A stretch of DNA of 64,000 nucleotides from an uncultured Bacteroidota bacterium (GTDB lineage Bacteria; Bacteroidota; Bacteroidia; B-17B0; Aurantibacillaceae), in contig CAILKE010000002.1 of the NCBI GenBank assembly GCA_903834765.1, positions 1-64,000 of the forward strand. The letters are read 5' to 3'. Both the position numbers and the translations under genes were made by a program. This document shows, piece by piece, positions 18,368 through 28,209 of the stretch; position 1 is the stretch's first letter; every line of letters begins with the position of its first letter. Under the pieces are notes generated by a model. It was not told the DNA's origin, searched no databases, and worked only from the letters and a program-made list of their open reading frames with translations.

Positions 18368-20272
18368 ATGTGCGGTATTAGTGGTTTTATAGATTTTAAT
18401 AATCAATCAACGCAAAATATATTGCATGACATGACTGACTCTATGTTCCACAGAGGACCTGATTTTGGCGGTTATGAGTTTTTTCAAAATCAATCCTGTC
18501 AAGTTGGGTTAGGTCATCGAAGGCTATCAATTATTGATTTGACGGATACCGGTAAGCAACCTATGCAATTTCAACATTATTGGATGACTTTTAATGGAGA
18601 GGTTTATAATTACCAAGAAATTAAAAAGGAATTAGAGTTGTTAGGGCACCAATTTATTAGTAATTCAGATACAGAAGTGATGCTTCATGCTTATGCCGAA
18701 TGGGGTATTCAATGCGTACATCGTTTTATTGGGATGTTTGCTTTTGTTATTTATGATACTCAAAAACTTGAAATAATATGCTTGAGGGATAGGGCAGGAG
18801 TAAAGCCTTTTTTTTATTATTGGAACGAAGGATTGTTTTTATTTTCTAGCGAATTAAAAGCGTTTCATAGGCATCCTCAATTTAAAAAAGAAATTAATAC
18901 CGATGCCGTTGCTGCATTTATGCAATATGGTAATGTTCCTACGCCTCATTGTATTTTTAATTATTGTTATAAATTAAAACCAGCTCATGTACTCATATTC
19001 AATATTCAACATTCAACATTCAACATAAGCAAATATTGGGATGTTTATGACTATTATAATAAACCCAAGTTAGCTATTTCATTTAATGAGGCTAAGATAG
19101 AAACAGAAAAGCTTTTGCAATCAGCCTTCGATTACCGAATGGTTTCAGATGTTCCGGTTGGTGTGTTTTTAAGTGGGGGATACGATAGCGCATGTGTCAC
19201 TTCTTTATTGCAAAAAAATAATCCTACAAAATTAAAAACATTTACCATTGGCGTTTCTGATATAGGCTTAAACGAAGCGCCTTTTGCAAAAGAAATTGCC
19301 AAACATTTAGGAACAGATCATCATGAGTATCAATGCACTGAACAAGATGCGCTTGAATTAATTGATGATTTACCTTATTACTATGACGAGCCCTTTGCAG
19401 ATAGCAGTGCTATACCTACAACTTTAGTTTGTAAAATGGCAAAGAAACAAGTAACTGTAGCCTTAAGTGCTGATGGTGGCGATGAAATTTTTGCAGGTTA
19501 TAATCGTTATGATTATATGATGAAGCATGGTAAATTACTAAGTTCTATGCCAAGTATTGTAAATAAAGGATTGGCAGGTATAATGGATTTAGTATCGGCC
19601 GATCACATTCCTGTTTTAAAAAATAAATACAACTTTCATAATCGTTATGAGAAACTAAAAAGTTTATTAAAAGATCCGTCGCACAAAAATGTGATGTTAA
19701 GTTTGAGTCAACAATTTAATGAAAAGCAATTAAACGAACTTGTCCTCAAAAAATACGGATCTCTGGAAACAGCTTATTTGTCTGATAGTTTAACGAATAA
19801 CAGTTATTCATCATTATCGTATATGATGGCAATTGATTACCAAACGTATTTAGTGGATGACATATTACAAAAAGTTGATAGAGCTTCTATGACAGTGAGT
19901 TTAGAAGGAAGAGAACCATTCTTGGATCATCGTATTATTGAATTTGCAGCTCAATTACCTGATAATTTTAAATACCATAATGGAATCAAAAAATATATCT
20001 TAAAAGAAATAACGCATCAATATATTCCTAAAGTTATGATGGATAGGCCTAAAACAGGCTTTGCCATTCCGATAGAAAAGTGGTTGGCAACTGATTTGAA
20101 AGAACAAGTGCATTATTATTTAAATCGACAAACTATACAATCAGAGGGGATTTTTCAAGCAGATCAAGTAGACAAATTGGTAGTTGATTTTTTCAAAGGG
20201 AAAAAAGAATATGCGGTCAAGATATGGTATTTATTGATGTTTGAGATGTGGTATAAAGAATGGATGAAATAA
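18368..20272 (+). CDS. asnB: Asparagine synthase (glutamine-hydrolysing)
   Basis: The N-terminal class II glutaminase domain begins MCGISGFIDF, so Cys2 becomes the nucleophile, with the usual HRGPDFGG and GHRRLSIID segments. The synthetase domain carries the pyrophosphate loop FLSGGYDSA (about residue 264) and ALSADGGDEIFAGYNRY. It converts aspartate, glutamine and ATP to asparagine. At 634 residues it has the usual length. An odd point: the linker between the domains (about residues 210-219) is encoded by four tandem copies of a 7-base unit, whose gain or loss would break the frame. The gene follows divergent rdgB. A second AsnB paralogue lies in the glycan cluster, so this one is the better candidate for general asparagine synthesis. 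Confidence 0.88.
   Translation: MCGISGFIDFNNQSTQNILHDMTDSMFHRGPDFGGYEFFQNQSCQVGLGHRRLSIIDLTDTGKQPMQFQHYWMTFNGEVYNYQEIKKELELLGHQFISNSDTEVMLHAYAEWGIQCVHRFIGMFAFVIYDTQKLEIICLRDRAGVKPFFYYWNEGLFLFSSELKAFHRHPQFKKEINTDAVAAFMQYGNVPTPHCIFNYCYKLKPAHVLIFNIQHSTFNISKYWDVYDYYNKPKLAISFNEAKIETEKLLQSAFDYRMVSDVPVGVFLSGGYDSACVTSLLQKNNPTKLKTFTIGVSDIGLNEAPFAKEIAKHLGTDHHEYQCTEQDALELIDDLPYYYDEPFADSSAIPTTLVCKMAKKQVTVALSADGGDEIFAGYNRYDYMMKHGKLLSSMPSIVNKGLAGIMDLVSADHIPVLKNKYNFHNRYEKLKSLLKDPSHKNVMLSLSQQFNEKQLNELVLKKYGSLETAYLSDSLTNNSYSSLSYMMAIDYQTYLVDDILQKVDRASMTVSLEGREPFLDHRIIEFAAQLPDNFKYHNGIKKYILKEITHQYIPKVMMDRPKTGFAIPIEKWLATDLKEQVHYYLNRQTIQSEGIFQADQVDKLVVDFFKGKKEYAVKIWYLLMFEMWYKEWMK
18997..19024 (+). repeat. Heptanucleotide tandem repeat inside asnB
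   Basis: Four direct copies of ATTCAA(C/T): ATTCAAT at 18997-19003 followed by three perfect ATTCAAC units. They lie within the asnB reading frame. The unit is not a multiple of three, so changing copy number by one or two shifts the frame. Confidence 0.9.
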
Positions 20273-20421
20273 AACTATTGTGAATATGTAATGTAATGTT
20301 TTGTTTTCTATCTTTTTCCATAGATGAAAAAGAAACAATCACGCTGGCTCTAATAACAACAAAAATTCAGCGAAATCTCCATGAAATAAAACGTCTCAGT
20401 GCATCTGCGGTATGAGAAACC
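20273..20421. other. Intergenic region between convergent genes
   Basis: No gene or convincing terminator hairpin was seen in these 149 bases. The stretch gtgcatctgcggt near 20400 resembles low-copy repeat debris that I recall from other Bacteroidota intergenic regions, an impression that needs a search. Confidence 0.25.
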
Positions 20422-23400
20422 TTAATATTTTATTATTTTTTTAATAAATATTTTTTCGTTGATTGTTATTTTAACGATGTAACAGCCACTTGATAAGTTC
20501 GAAACCGAAAGCGGAATTAAATTTAAGCCTGCGTTACCATCAACCGAATTACTTACTAAAATTGAGCCACCCATAGCATTTGTAATATCAAATACAATAT
20601 TTGCATCTTTTTTTAACACGACAGGAAATACAACATTATTATTAGTTGGATTTGGGTATGGAGAAAAAATATCGATGTCTTTAACGAATAAGGCCAAGCA
20701 GAGATTGTCATTTTGAGTATTATCATCTGAGCCTCCATTTACTTCAGATATTGTCACACAAACGATGCTATTAATGTCAGCTTCATTGACTAATGCACTT
20801 CCCGAAAAATGATAATTATAAAATATTCCTGCGTTTAGTGAGCCCACCCAATGTTCTTTTATTTGCCCACCATTAGTTAATTTATAATTGATTTTAAAAT
20901 CAGTAATTGTTGTGGTTCCAAAATTAGCCAAACTAGCTGTTAAATCAAGGTATCCATCAGATTGAATATTTGGTGTAATATCTAAGATTGCCAAATCAGT
21001 TCTTTTATTATAAACAATAAATGATTTCGTTTTTGAATTTTTACAACCATGATTATTGGTTAGTAAAAGTGTAATCTGATAACTACCTGTGTCGGCAAAT
21101 GGATAAACAGGACTTGTTAACGAAGAAGAAAAGTTGTTTGTTCCTGACCAATTATAAGCAAGTCCATTTAATATATTGGGAGTTAAAGTAGCTGACGTTT
21201 GGCTAAAAATAAAATTGGGTGATGTTTCAAAATCCACAATTGGTTTGGGATACACGTAAACATTTTTAGAAATGGAATCCCTACATCCTAATCCATCAAT
21301 CACTCGCAATTTAATAATGTGATTTGCCGTATCAGTAACATGTAAATAAGGGGATTGAAGAGTTGAATAAGGTGTTGTGTTTACTGACCATTTCCAATTT
21401 TGGATCGTGCTAGAACTAGAAATGCTCGCATCAATTAATTTAATTGAATCATTGATACAGAAATTTTGAGGAGTCACAAAATTACTAGTTGGAGGCAAGG
21501 TAACGGTTACTTGCTTAGTGGCATAAGATATGCAGCCATTGGTTCCAATCACAGTGAGTGTAACTGAGTACGTCCCAGCTACCGGATAATATTGACTTAC
21601 CAAGGTATTCGTTGTTGAAACACCAAAACTCCAGTTTCTTACTGTACTTGAAGCGGGAGCTGACACGATTGAATTATCCTGAAATTTCACAACTTCATTT
21701 GTACAGGCTACCGAATATGAAAACATAGCTTTTACCTGAGCTTTTACATTAACAATTTTACTGATAGAATCTTTACATCCGGCGTTATTAGTCGCAATCA
21801 ACTTAATTGTATAATTAGTTTGACTACTAAATTGATGTTTAGGATTTGCTAGTGAAGATGTATTTGAGGTACCGCTAACTATGTCACCAAAGTTCCATAG
21901 CCAATTGGAAATGGTATAAGATGATGAACTTATTAAGCCTGTAAATTGTGTACTATCATTTTGACAAGAAATGCCATTTGAAAAATTAACGGTGGGAGTG
22001 GGCGCAATATGAATATTTTTCAAGACTGTTTGCTCACAACCAACATTAGTGATAACCTTTAATTTTACTGTATAATTCCCTGTGTCTGAAAATGTATGAA
22101 AAGAATTGGATAAGGTTGATGTGTTAGATGCAGACAAAGGATCACCAAAATCCCAAAAAGAGCTCGTAATGGTATTACTAATTGGAGCAGAAGATAGATT
22201 GATAAAGCTAACCAAATTATTCTTGCAACCTGCATTATTCGAAAAATTCGCAATAGGTGCTTGTCCTACAATAGTAACATTGATTGTATCTTTTGCCACA
22301 CAACTATTGGTATTAGTTACAATAACAGAATATGTTCCTGTTGTGTTAATCACTAAAGAATTACCATGCGAGCCATCACTCCAAGTATAGGATAAGGACG
22401 GGGCCAAACCAGTTGTGAGGGTAATTAAATTACCTGCGCATAAGGATATATCAGGGCCTAGGGTAGCGGTTGAGGGGAAATTATCTACTAGTACTTTAAC
22501 AGTATCAGATGTTATGGAACAGCTATAGGAATCAGTAATTTTTACATAGTAGTTACCCGCTTGGTTAATAGTAAATACAGAATCTGTAGTTGTATTATCT
22601 TGCCATAAAAAAGTATAATTTGATTTTGGTAATTGTGTATTCCATGCCAGAGTATTATTTAAACATATTAAATCCTGTGAAGGTTTATTATAGTTTGGAA
22701 AATTGACGATAATAGTATCTGAAGATATCTTACCAAAAATATTAGTTGCATTAACCCAATATTTACCAGTTTTATTTACAGAAATAGTAGAAGTTGTAGC
22801 GCCTGTAGACCAATGATAGTTGGAAAAGTCTGGGCTACTTGGGTTTAAGGTGAAGCATAATTTATTCATTAAAGTTGTGTCGTGGCCTAATGAAATTTGT
22901 CGTGCATATTTATTATAAAGGTAGTTTTCAACTAAGGCAATGTTCATAGCATTCAAAGGATTATCATATATAATCAATTCTGCAATTTCTCCGTTCCATA
23001 CCCTACTAATATTAGATCTATCTCTTGTTAAATACTCTGCTTGTGTATTGCCAATTGTAATTAAGTTGATTACGGAAAAAGTTTTTGGTACAAGCGTTGT
23101 GAGAGGATTTATCGTATTACTGTTTATAGAGTTAATTCCTTGATAAACAAAACTACTAGCATAATTAGCATCCCAAAATTCACCATTAGCACCTCTTGTA
23201 AAATCCAAGGTAGTAGAATGCCCTAATAGAGGCCTATAATTTGATGAAGTTCCAATATCTTCTCTCAAAACCCAAAATACGGTTCTGATATTGTTAATTG
23301 TATTAAATTGAAGAAAATCGTCGGTGCCGTCAAATTTAATTGTATTGTGCCCGTTTAATGATGCGTTTAATTTGGTGGGTTGTGAACTTGCTAGAGATTG

Positions 23401-23598
23401 AACAGCATGATTTAAATTATTAGAAAGATCATAACATTTACTAATATCAGAGCCAGACAATACTTCGACACTATCACCAGTTAACCAAATAGATAAACCA
23501 GTAATGCTTTTTGGTGTAAAACTTATCTGAGAATATAAATGATTATATAAACATATTAAGATAATTAACCAAACATTTATTTTTATTGATGATCTCAA
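20422..23598 (-). CDS. Secreted multi-PKD surface protein with T9SS C-terminal sorting domain
   Basis: A signal peptide (ending near SQISF) leads into a LamG/concanavalin-like domain (about residues 30-235, with SIWLTGDSVEV and KFDGTDDFLQF). Ig-like repeats follow, then four to five PKD domains (motifs such as WDFGDPLSASNTSTL, WLWNFGDIVSG and NWSFG), and a CARDB-like module (DLAILDITPN). The last 80 residues (FSPYPNPTNNNVVFPV ... GCYIVKITINEKIFIKKIIKY) form a type A T9SS sorting domain. It is predicted to be exported by the T9SS and displayed or released as an adhesin-like protein. The start is a TTG, since an in-frame TAA lies two codons upstream and there is no nearby ATG. It is monocistronic. 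Confidence 0.88.
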   Translation of the reverse strand: MRSSIKINVWLIILICLYNHLYSQISFTPKSITGLSIWLTGDSVEVLSGSDISKCYDLSNNLNHAVQSLASSQPTKLNASLNGHNTIKFDGTDDFLQFNTINNIRTVFWVLREDIGTSSNYRPLLGHSTTLDFTRGANGEFWDANYASSFVYQGINSINSNTINPLTTLVPKTFSVINLITIGNTQAEYLTRDRSNISRVWNGEIAELIIYDNPLNAMNIALVENYLYNKYARQISLGHDTTLMNKLCFTLNPSSPDFSNYHWSTGATTSTISVNKTGKYWVNATNIFGKISSDTIIVNFPNYNKPSQDLICLNNTLAWNTQLPKSNYTFLWQDNTTTDSVFTINQAGNYYVKITDSYSCSITSDTVKVLVDNFPSTATLGPDISLCAGNLITLTTGLAPSLSYTWSDGSHGNSLVINTTGTYSVIVTNTNSCVAKDTINVTIVGQAPIANFSNNAGCKNNLVSFINLSSAPISNTITSSFWDFGDPLSASNTSTLSNSFHTFSDTGNYTVKLKVITNVGCEQTVLKNIHIAPTPTVNFSNGISCQNDSTQFTGLISSSSYTISNWLWNFGDIVSGTSNTSSLANPKHQFSSQTNYTIKLIATNNAGCKDSISKIVNVKAQVKAMFSYSVACTNEVVKFQDNSIVSAPASSTVRNWSFGVSTTNTLVSQYYPVAGTYSVTLTVIGTNGCISYATKQVTVTLPPTSNFVTPQNFCINDSIKLIDASISSSSTIQNWKWSVNTTPYSTLQSPYLHVTDTANHIIKLRVIDGLGCRDSISKNVYVYPKPIVDFETSPNFIFSQTSATLTPNILNGLAYNWSGTNNFSSSLTSPVYPFADTGSYQITLLLTNNHGCKNSKTKSFIVYNKRTDLAILDITPNIQSDGYLDLTASLANFGTTTITDFKINYKLTNGGQIKEHWVGSLNAGIFYNYHFSGSALVNEADINSIVCVTISEVNGGSDDNTQNDNLCLALFVKDIDIFSPYPNPTNNNVVFPVVLKKDANIVFDITNAMGGSILVSNSVDGNAGLNLIPLSVSNLSSGCYIVKITINEKIFIKKIIKY

Positions 23599-23715
23599 AA
23601 ATTATTGTGATATATTAATAATGATGACTTAATTAGTGTAAATTTACAACAAAATAATACTATTTAACATAATTTATTTTAAATAGGATTTGTTTTTTTA
23701 CAATCGTAATAGTAA

Positions 23716-25035
23716 ATGAACCAAACTCTTTCTAAGAACATTATTCGGCAGTTTACGGCTCAAATAGTTGGAGTTATCACAGGTTTAGGTTCATCAATTA
23801 TAACATCGCGTATACTGGGACCGGATGGAAGAGGCAATTTTGCGATATTAATAAATTCAGCTTCGTTTTTAAGCTTGATACTAGGTTTTAGTTTTGGTTC
23901 TGCAGTAGTTCATATTGTTTCTGCAAATAAAGCCCCAGTTAGAAATTTAGTAAATACAATTTTATTAGGTATTTTGATTTTGGTTATAGTTTGTTTTTTC
24001 GTTCTGCTAATATTTTTGTCGTTTGATTCGTTTAATTTTTTATTCCCTAGTTCACAAAGCCTTAGCTTCAACCTAATTGCATTTTTAATGTTGTTTTCAA
24101 CAATGATGTGTTCCATTTTATTTAACTCAATAATAAGTGGAAAAAAATTGTTTTTTCAGCAGCAAGTTAATTATTTTTGGATTGCAGGTATTTCTTTAGT
24201 TCTGTACTTGCTTTTTTATTATCTCAATAATAACTCCCAAATAAGCTTTAAAAGTTTTATTTATTTTTATTTAATAATAAATACACTTCCATTAATTGGT
24301 ATTTACTATATATATGTAAAGTACGCCAGACCTACATTTAATTTTAAATTATTAGATAAAATTCAATTTAAGTATTTAGCAAATTTCTCGTTTTTGGCAT
24401 ATTTAGCCAATATACTTCAGTTTTTAAGTTATAGAATGGATTTTTGGTTTGTAAAGTATTATTTTGGAAATAATGATTTAGGGATTTATTCACTTGCAGT
24501 AAATCTGGCACAAATGCTTTGGTTATTACCTCAAGCTGTTGCAAGTGTTTTTTTGTCATATTCAAGTTCTGAACAACCTGAAGTGTTGATTAATCAAACT
24601 AATGTTTTATCAAGAATTAATTTTTTTATTATGCTAGTCGCTACAATTATTTTAACATCTTCTATTGGTTTCATTATTCCACTGTTGTATGGAAAACAAT
24701 TTACTAATGCTGTGTTTCTATTTCGCGTTTTATTAATTGGAATTGTTCCTTTTAGTATTACTACGATATTAGCTTCTTATTTTGCCGGAAGGGGAATGCA
24801 AAAAGTAAATTTGCAATGTTCTTTAATAGGTTTTGTAATTTGTTTAATGTTTGATCTCATTTTAATCCCAAAATATGGGCCTAAAGGCGCTGCATATGCC
24901 ACAATTCTGTCTTATACAATTAGCACAAGTTATATTATTTTTATATATTTAAAGCATTCTAAATCCAATTTAATTGAATTGTTGATGGTGCGGAAAGAAG
25001 ATATTTTATTTTTGCAAAAAAAATTAAAACTATAA
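23716..25035 (+). CDS. Oligosaccharide flippase (Wzx/MATE-like)
   Basis: This 439-residue polytopic protein has about twelve hydrophobic helices. Its N-terminus (FTAQIVGVITGLGSSIITSRILGPDGRGNFAILIN) is typical of the polysaccharide biosynthesis/oligosaccharide flippase family. Later it shows GRGMQKVNL and KYGPKGAAYATILSYT, conserved in Wzx proteins. It would flip an undecaprenyl-linked oligosaccharide from the cytosolic to the periplasmic face. It is the first gene of the glycan cluster, and the methyltransferase starts 4 bases after its stop, so an operon is likely. Confidence 0.88.
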   Translation: MNQTLSKNIIRQFTAQIVGVITGLGSSIITSRILGPDGRGNFAILINSASFLSLILGFSFGSAVVHIVSANKAPVRNLVNTILLGILILVIVCFFVLLIFLSFDSFNFLFPSSQSLSFNLIAFLMLFSTMMCSILFNSIISGKKLFFQQQVNYFWIAGISLVLYLLFYYLNNNSQISFKSFIYFYLIINTLPLIGIYYIYVKYARPTFNFKLLDKIQFKYLANFSFLAYLANILQFLSYRMDFWFVKYYFGNNDLGIYSLAVNLAQMLWLLPQAVASVFLSYSSSEQPEVLINQTNVLSRINFFIMLVATIILTSSIGFIIPLLYGKQFTNAVFLFRVLLIGIVPFSITTILASYFAGRGMQKVNLQCSLIGFVICLMFDLILIPKYGPKGAAYATILSYTISTSYIIFIYLKHSKSNLIELLMVRKEDILFLQKKLKL

Positions 25036-25039
25036 TTAC

Positions 25040-25759
25040 ATGAATGATAGTAAGGTAAGTGATTTCTATGATGATTTTTCGGAAAAGCAGATAAATACGG
25101 GCGTTTCCACAAGAAATATTAAAATACATGAGTTTGCGATTAAATTTGGGTTAAAAAAAACAGATAATGTTTTAGAAATAGGCTGTGGTATCGGAACACA
25201 AACAGGCTTGCTAGCTGAATATACTGAAGGTTTTGGAAAAGTTACAGCGATTGATATTAGTTCAAAAAGTGTTGATTATGCAAAAAAACAACTTAAAAAT
25301 TTTAATAATATCGATTTCTTAATTGGTGATATTGTGCAAATGAAGTTAGATGTTAATAATAAATTTGATGTTGTTATTTTACCTGATGTAATTGAGCATA
25401 TTCCTATTGAAGTTCATGGTAAGTTGTTTTCTATTTTACGATCTTTAATTAAAGATAATGGCTTCGTTCTTATACATATACCAAATCCCAATTACTTAAA
25501 GTGGTGCCACGAGAATACAAAGGAGTTACTGCAGATTATTGATCAGCCTATTTATACTGATTTACTTTGCTCAAATGTTTATCCAAATGATTTTTATATT
25601 CATTATCTTAAGACATATGAAATTTGGACAAATAATTGTGATTATCAAGTAATTGTTTTAAAACCAAAATCTACTGCTACTAATTTTTCCTTTAAACCAA
25701 TCCAAGTTTCTTTAAAAGACAGGTTAATTGCTAAATTGAAAAAACTTCAATATAAATAA
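25040..25759 (+). CDS. Class I SAM-dependent methyltransferase
   Basis: This 239-residue protein shows the SAM-binding motif I VLEIGCGIGTQTG (about residues 46-58), an acidic residue at the end of beta-2 (TAIDIS) and motif IV-like VVILPDVIEHIP. It probably methylates a sugar or glycan intermediate, given its place after the flippase. The acceptor cannot be inferred. It ends directly at the ATG of the next glycosyltransferase, with no spacer. Confidence 0.85.
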   Translation: MNDSKVSDFYDDFSEKQINTGVSTRNIKIHEFAIKFGLKKTDNVLEIGCGIGTQTGLLAEYTEGFGKVTAIDISSKSVDYAKKQLKNFNNIDFLIGDIVQMKLDVNNKFDVVILPDVIEHIPIEVHGKLFSILRSLIKDNGFVLIHIPNPNYLKWCHENTKELLQIIDQPIYTDLLCSNVYPNDFYIHYLKTYEIWTNNCDYQVIVLKPKSTATNFSFKPIQVSLKDRLIAKLKKLQYK

Positions 25760-26959
25760 ATGCCTATGCATGCTTTATTTTTAGCTGGTTGGTGGCCTAC
25801 AAAAGAGTACCCACTTAATGGAGTTTTTATTAGAGAACATGCAGAATCTATTTCTAATTTTTCAAAAGTAACTGCTGTTTATTTACGGTCAGTTAATAAA
25901 TCCAAGTCGTGGTTTGATTTTCCGTCAACCATTAAACAAGAAACAATTGTTATTAATGAAAATTTAGAAGTACTGATAATAGATGTTGATTTAAAAATTA
26001 GAAAATTTGGTGTGTTAGAAAAACAATTAACTCGACTGATTTCACAAATAATTAAACGATATGAAATTACTAAGCCAATTAATCTAATTCACATTAATGT
26101 TTTAACTACATTATTAAATACTATAGTAGTTAAAAGAAGTAATCAATTTAATTTACCTATTGTGATAACAGAACATAGTTCATTTTATCATACAGAAATT
26201 TTTCAGTTGCCAAAAGATGAAATTGAAATAAAAAAATTGGAATTGATTAAATTATTAAACATGCCCAAGGTGAAATTTTTATTACCAGTTTCGGTTCAGT
26301 TAGGAAATGTTTTAATTGAGAATTATTTAGTGCCATCTAATAAGATTAAAAACATACCCAATGTTGCTAATGATGTTTTTTTGTCGAATTATATAGTAAA
26401 TAATTCTAAAACTAGTTCTATTGTTATTTTTGCTGCAGCCATTTGGAATCCACCAAAAAATCCGATTTTATTTTTCGAATTATTAGTCTTGTTGAAGCAA
26501 AAAAAATTCGACTTATATAAATTATTGAAAATAAATTGGGCAGGAGAAGGTATTCAAATTAGGGAAGTTAAACAGTTTGTGAATGAAAAGCTGAAGGACT
26601 TGAATATTACTTTTTTTGGATTTTTAACTAAGACAGAAATAGCATATCAGATGAGTTGTGCTGATTTTTTGGTACATCCAACAGACGCTGAAAATTTGCC
26701 ATGTATAATTATTGAAGGTTTATGTTCAGGGTTGCCAATTTTATCTTCAAAAGTTAATGGAAATTTAGAGCTTATAGATGATAGTAATGGATTACTTTAT
26801 GAGGCAAAGAACTTGATCGATTTTTACGAGAAGTTTATGGAAATGATTTCAAATATTAATAAATTTGACAAAGCTAAAATAGCAGTTAATTCAAGAGGAA
26901 AGTATAACTCATTAGCTATTGGAAAACAAATAGTTGATGTGTATTCCAAAACAATATGA
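25760..26959 (+). CDS. Glycosyltransferase family 4 protein
   Basis: The N-terminal Rossmann-like domain opens LFLAGWWPTKEYPLNGVFIREHA, a start often seen in GT4 enzymes of Bacteroidota capsule clusters. The C-terminal nucleotide-sugar domain has the E-x7-E type signature in HPTDAENLPCIIIEGLCSGLPILSS. It should transfer a sugar from an NDP donor with retention of configuration, on the cytosolic face. The sugar is unknown. It overlaps the next gene by four bases (ATGA), indicating translational coupling. Confidence 0.87.
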   Translation: MPMHALFLAGWWPTKEYPLNGVFIREHAESISNFSKVTAVYLRSVNKSKSWFDFPSTIKQETIVINENLEVLIIDVDLKIRKFGVLEKQLTRLISQIIKRYEITKPINLIHINVLTTLLNTIVVKRSNQFNLPIVITEHSSFYHTEIFQLPKDEIEIKKLELIKLLNMPKVKFLLPVSVQLGNVLIENYLVPSNKIKNIPNVANDVFLSNYIVNNSKTSSIVIFAAAIWNPPKNPILFFELLVLLKQKKFDLYKLLKINWAGEGIQIREVKQFVNEKLKDLNITFFGFLTKTEIAYQMSCADFLVHPTDAENLPCIIIEGLCSGLPILSSKVNGNLELIDDSNGLLYEAKNLIDFYEKFMEMISNINKFDKAKIAVNSRGKYNSLAIGKQIVDVYSKTI

Positions 26960-28161
26960 AAAAAACAATTAAATCAGATATTGTTTCTGCATTAGCTGAT
27001 AGCAGTAAAAAACATATTCTTATTTTTAGTAAAAGAACACTGCATGACGCTCCACGGGTCATCAGAGAAATTGAAGTTTTAAAAGATGATTTTATTATTT
27101 TTTCTTTAGGAGAGACTATGCCAACTGATGGAACTGTTATTCATGAAAACATTTATACTCAACGATCACTATTTGATAAATTATATAATAGAATTAATAG
27201 CATATTATTTAGTTTGAATATTATAAAGTTCTATATCCCTAAATTTAGTAGAATAGATCAATTTATTACTGAAAACAAAATTAGTATTGTTATTATACAT
27301 GAGCCTATTTTTTTGCCGATAGCCGTTAAACTTAAAGAAAAATATGGCATTAAGCTAGTTTTCAATGCCCATGAATATCACCCCTTAGAGTTTGAGGATC
27401 AGCAAGGTTGGTTAGAATCTACAGGGTCAGTTTATGATAAACTATACAGAGATTATTTATCTAAACTTGATTTAATGATAAATGTGTGTGATGGTATAGC
27501 AGAAAAATGTTTGACAGAATATAATGTTGAATCTATTGTTATCCCTAACGCTGCTTTTTACTCCAAAATTCCCATTTTAGAAAGCACTATCGATAAAATA
27601 AAAATAATTTACCATGGAGCGATATTAGAGTCTCGGAAAATTGAAGAGATGATAAAAGTAGCTGAGCTGCTTGGTGAAAATTATGTTTTTGATATTATGG
27701 GAACATCCTTAGATTATAATAATATTTATTATCAAAAATTATTAAAAAACATATCTAATCTATCAAATGTTTCTTTTATAAAACCGGTAAGCTTTGAAGA
27801 AATAATCCCTACAATTAATAAGTACGACATAGGTATTTATATATTAAACCCTAATGGATTTAATAATGAATTTGCATTACCAAATAAAATATTTGAATAC
27901 ATACAAGCAAAATTAGCTATTGCTATTTCTCCTTCTAAAGAAATGAGGCATATTGTTGAAAAGTACAACCTGGGCGTTGTTGCAGATGATTTTAGCCCAG
28001 AAAGTTTAGCGAAAAAAATTAAAGAACTGTCTAAAGATGATATTTTTAGATTTAAACAAAAATCAGAAATTGCTTCAAAAGTTGAAAATGCCGAAAAATA
28101 TAGCGAAATATATCTATCTCATATAAAAATGTTATTAAATGAGTCTTTTTTATTTGAATAA
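26956..28161 (+). CDS. Glycosyltransferase, GT4-like
   Basis: This 401-residue GT-B fold protein has LIFSKRTLHDAPRVIREIEVL at the N-terminus and IYHGAILESRKIEEMIKVAELL at the start of the second domain. The late segment GFNNEFALPNKIFEYIQAKLAIAIS resembles the donor-binding loop, although the classical E-x7-E is not cleanly visible. It is coupled to the preceding glycosyltransferase by an ATGA overlap. The role, as a sugar transferase in the same glycan, is inferred from family and position. Confidence 0.8.
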   Translation: MKKTIKSDIVSALADSSKKHILIFSKRTLHDAPRVIREIEVLKDDFIIFSLGETMPTDGTVIHENIYTQRSLFDKLYNRINSILFSLNIIKFYIPKFSRIDQFITENKISIVIIHEPIFLPIAVKLKEKYGIKLVFNAHEYHPLEFEDQQGWLESTGSVYDKLYRDYLSKLDLMINVCDGIAEKCLTEYNVESIVIPNAAFYSKIPILESTIDKIKIIYHGAILESRKIEEMIKVAELLGENYVFDIMGTSLDYNNIYYQKLLKNISNLSNVSFIKPVSFEEIIPTINKYDIGIYILNPNGFNNEFALPNKIFEYIQAKLAIAISPSKEMRHIVEKYNLGVVADDFSPESLAKKIKELSKDDIFRFKQKSEIASKVENAEKYSEIYLSHIKMLLNESFLFE

Positions 28162-28209
28162 TAAGTCCTATTTTTCTTATCAATTAGGTAATTAAGAAAT
28201 TAATATTTT

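Noticed and set aside
18997-19024. Repeat run considered as a CRISPR-like or intergenic repeat
   Set aside because: The units are 7 bases, without spacers, and lie inside an intact reading frame; it is reported as a coding tandem repeat instead.
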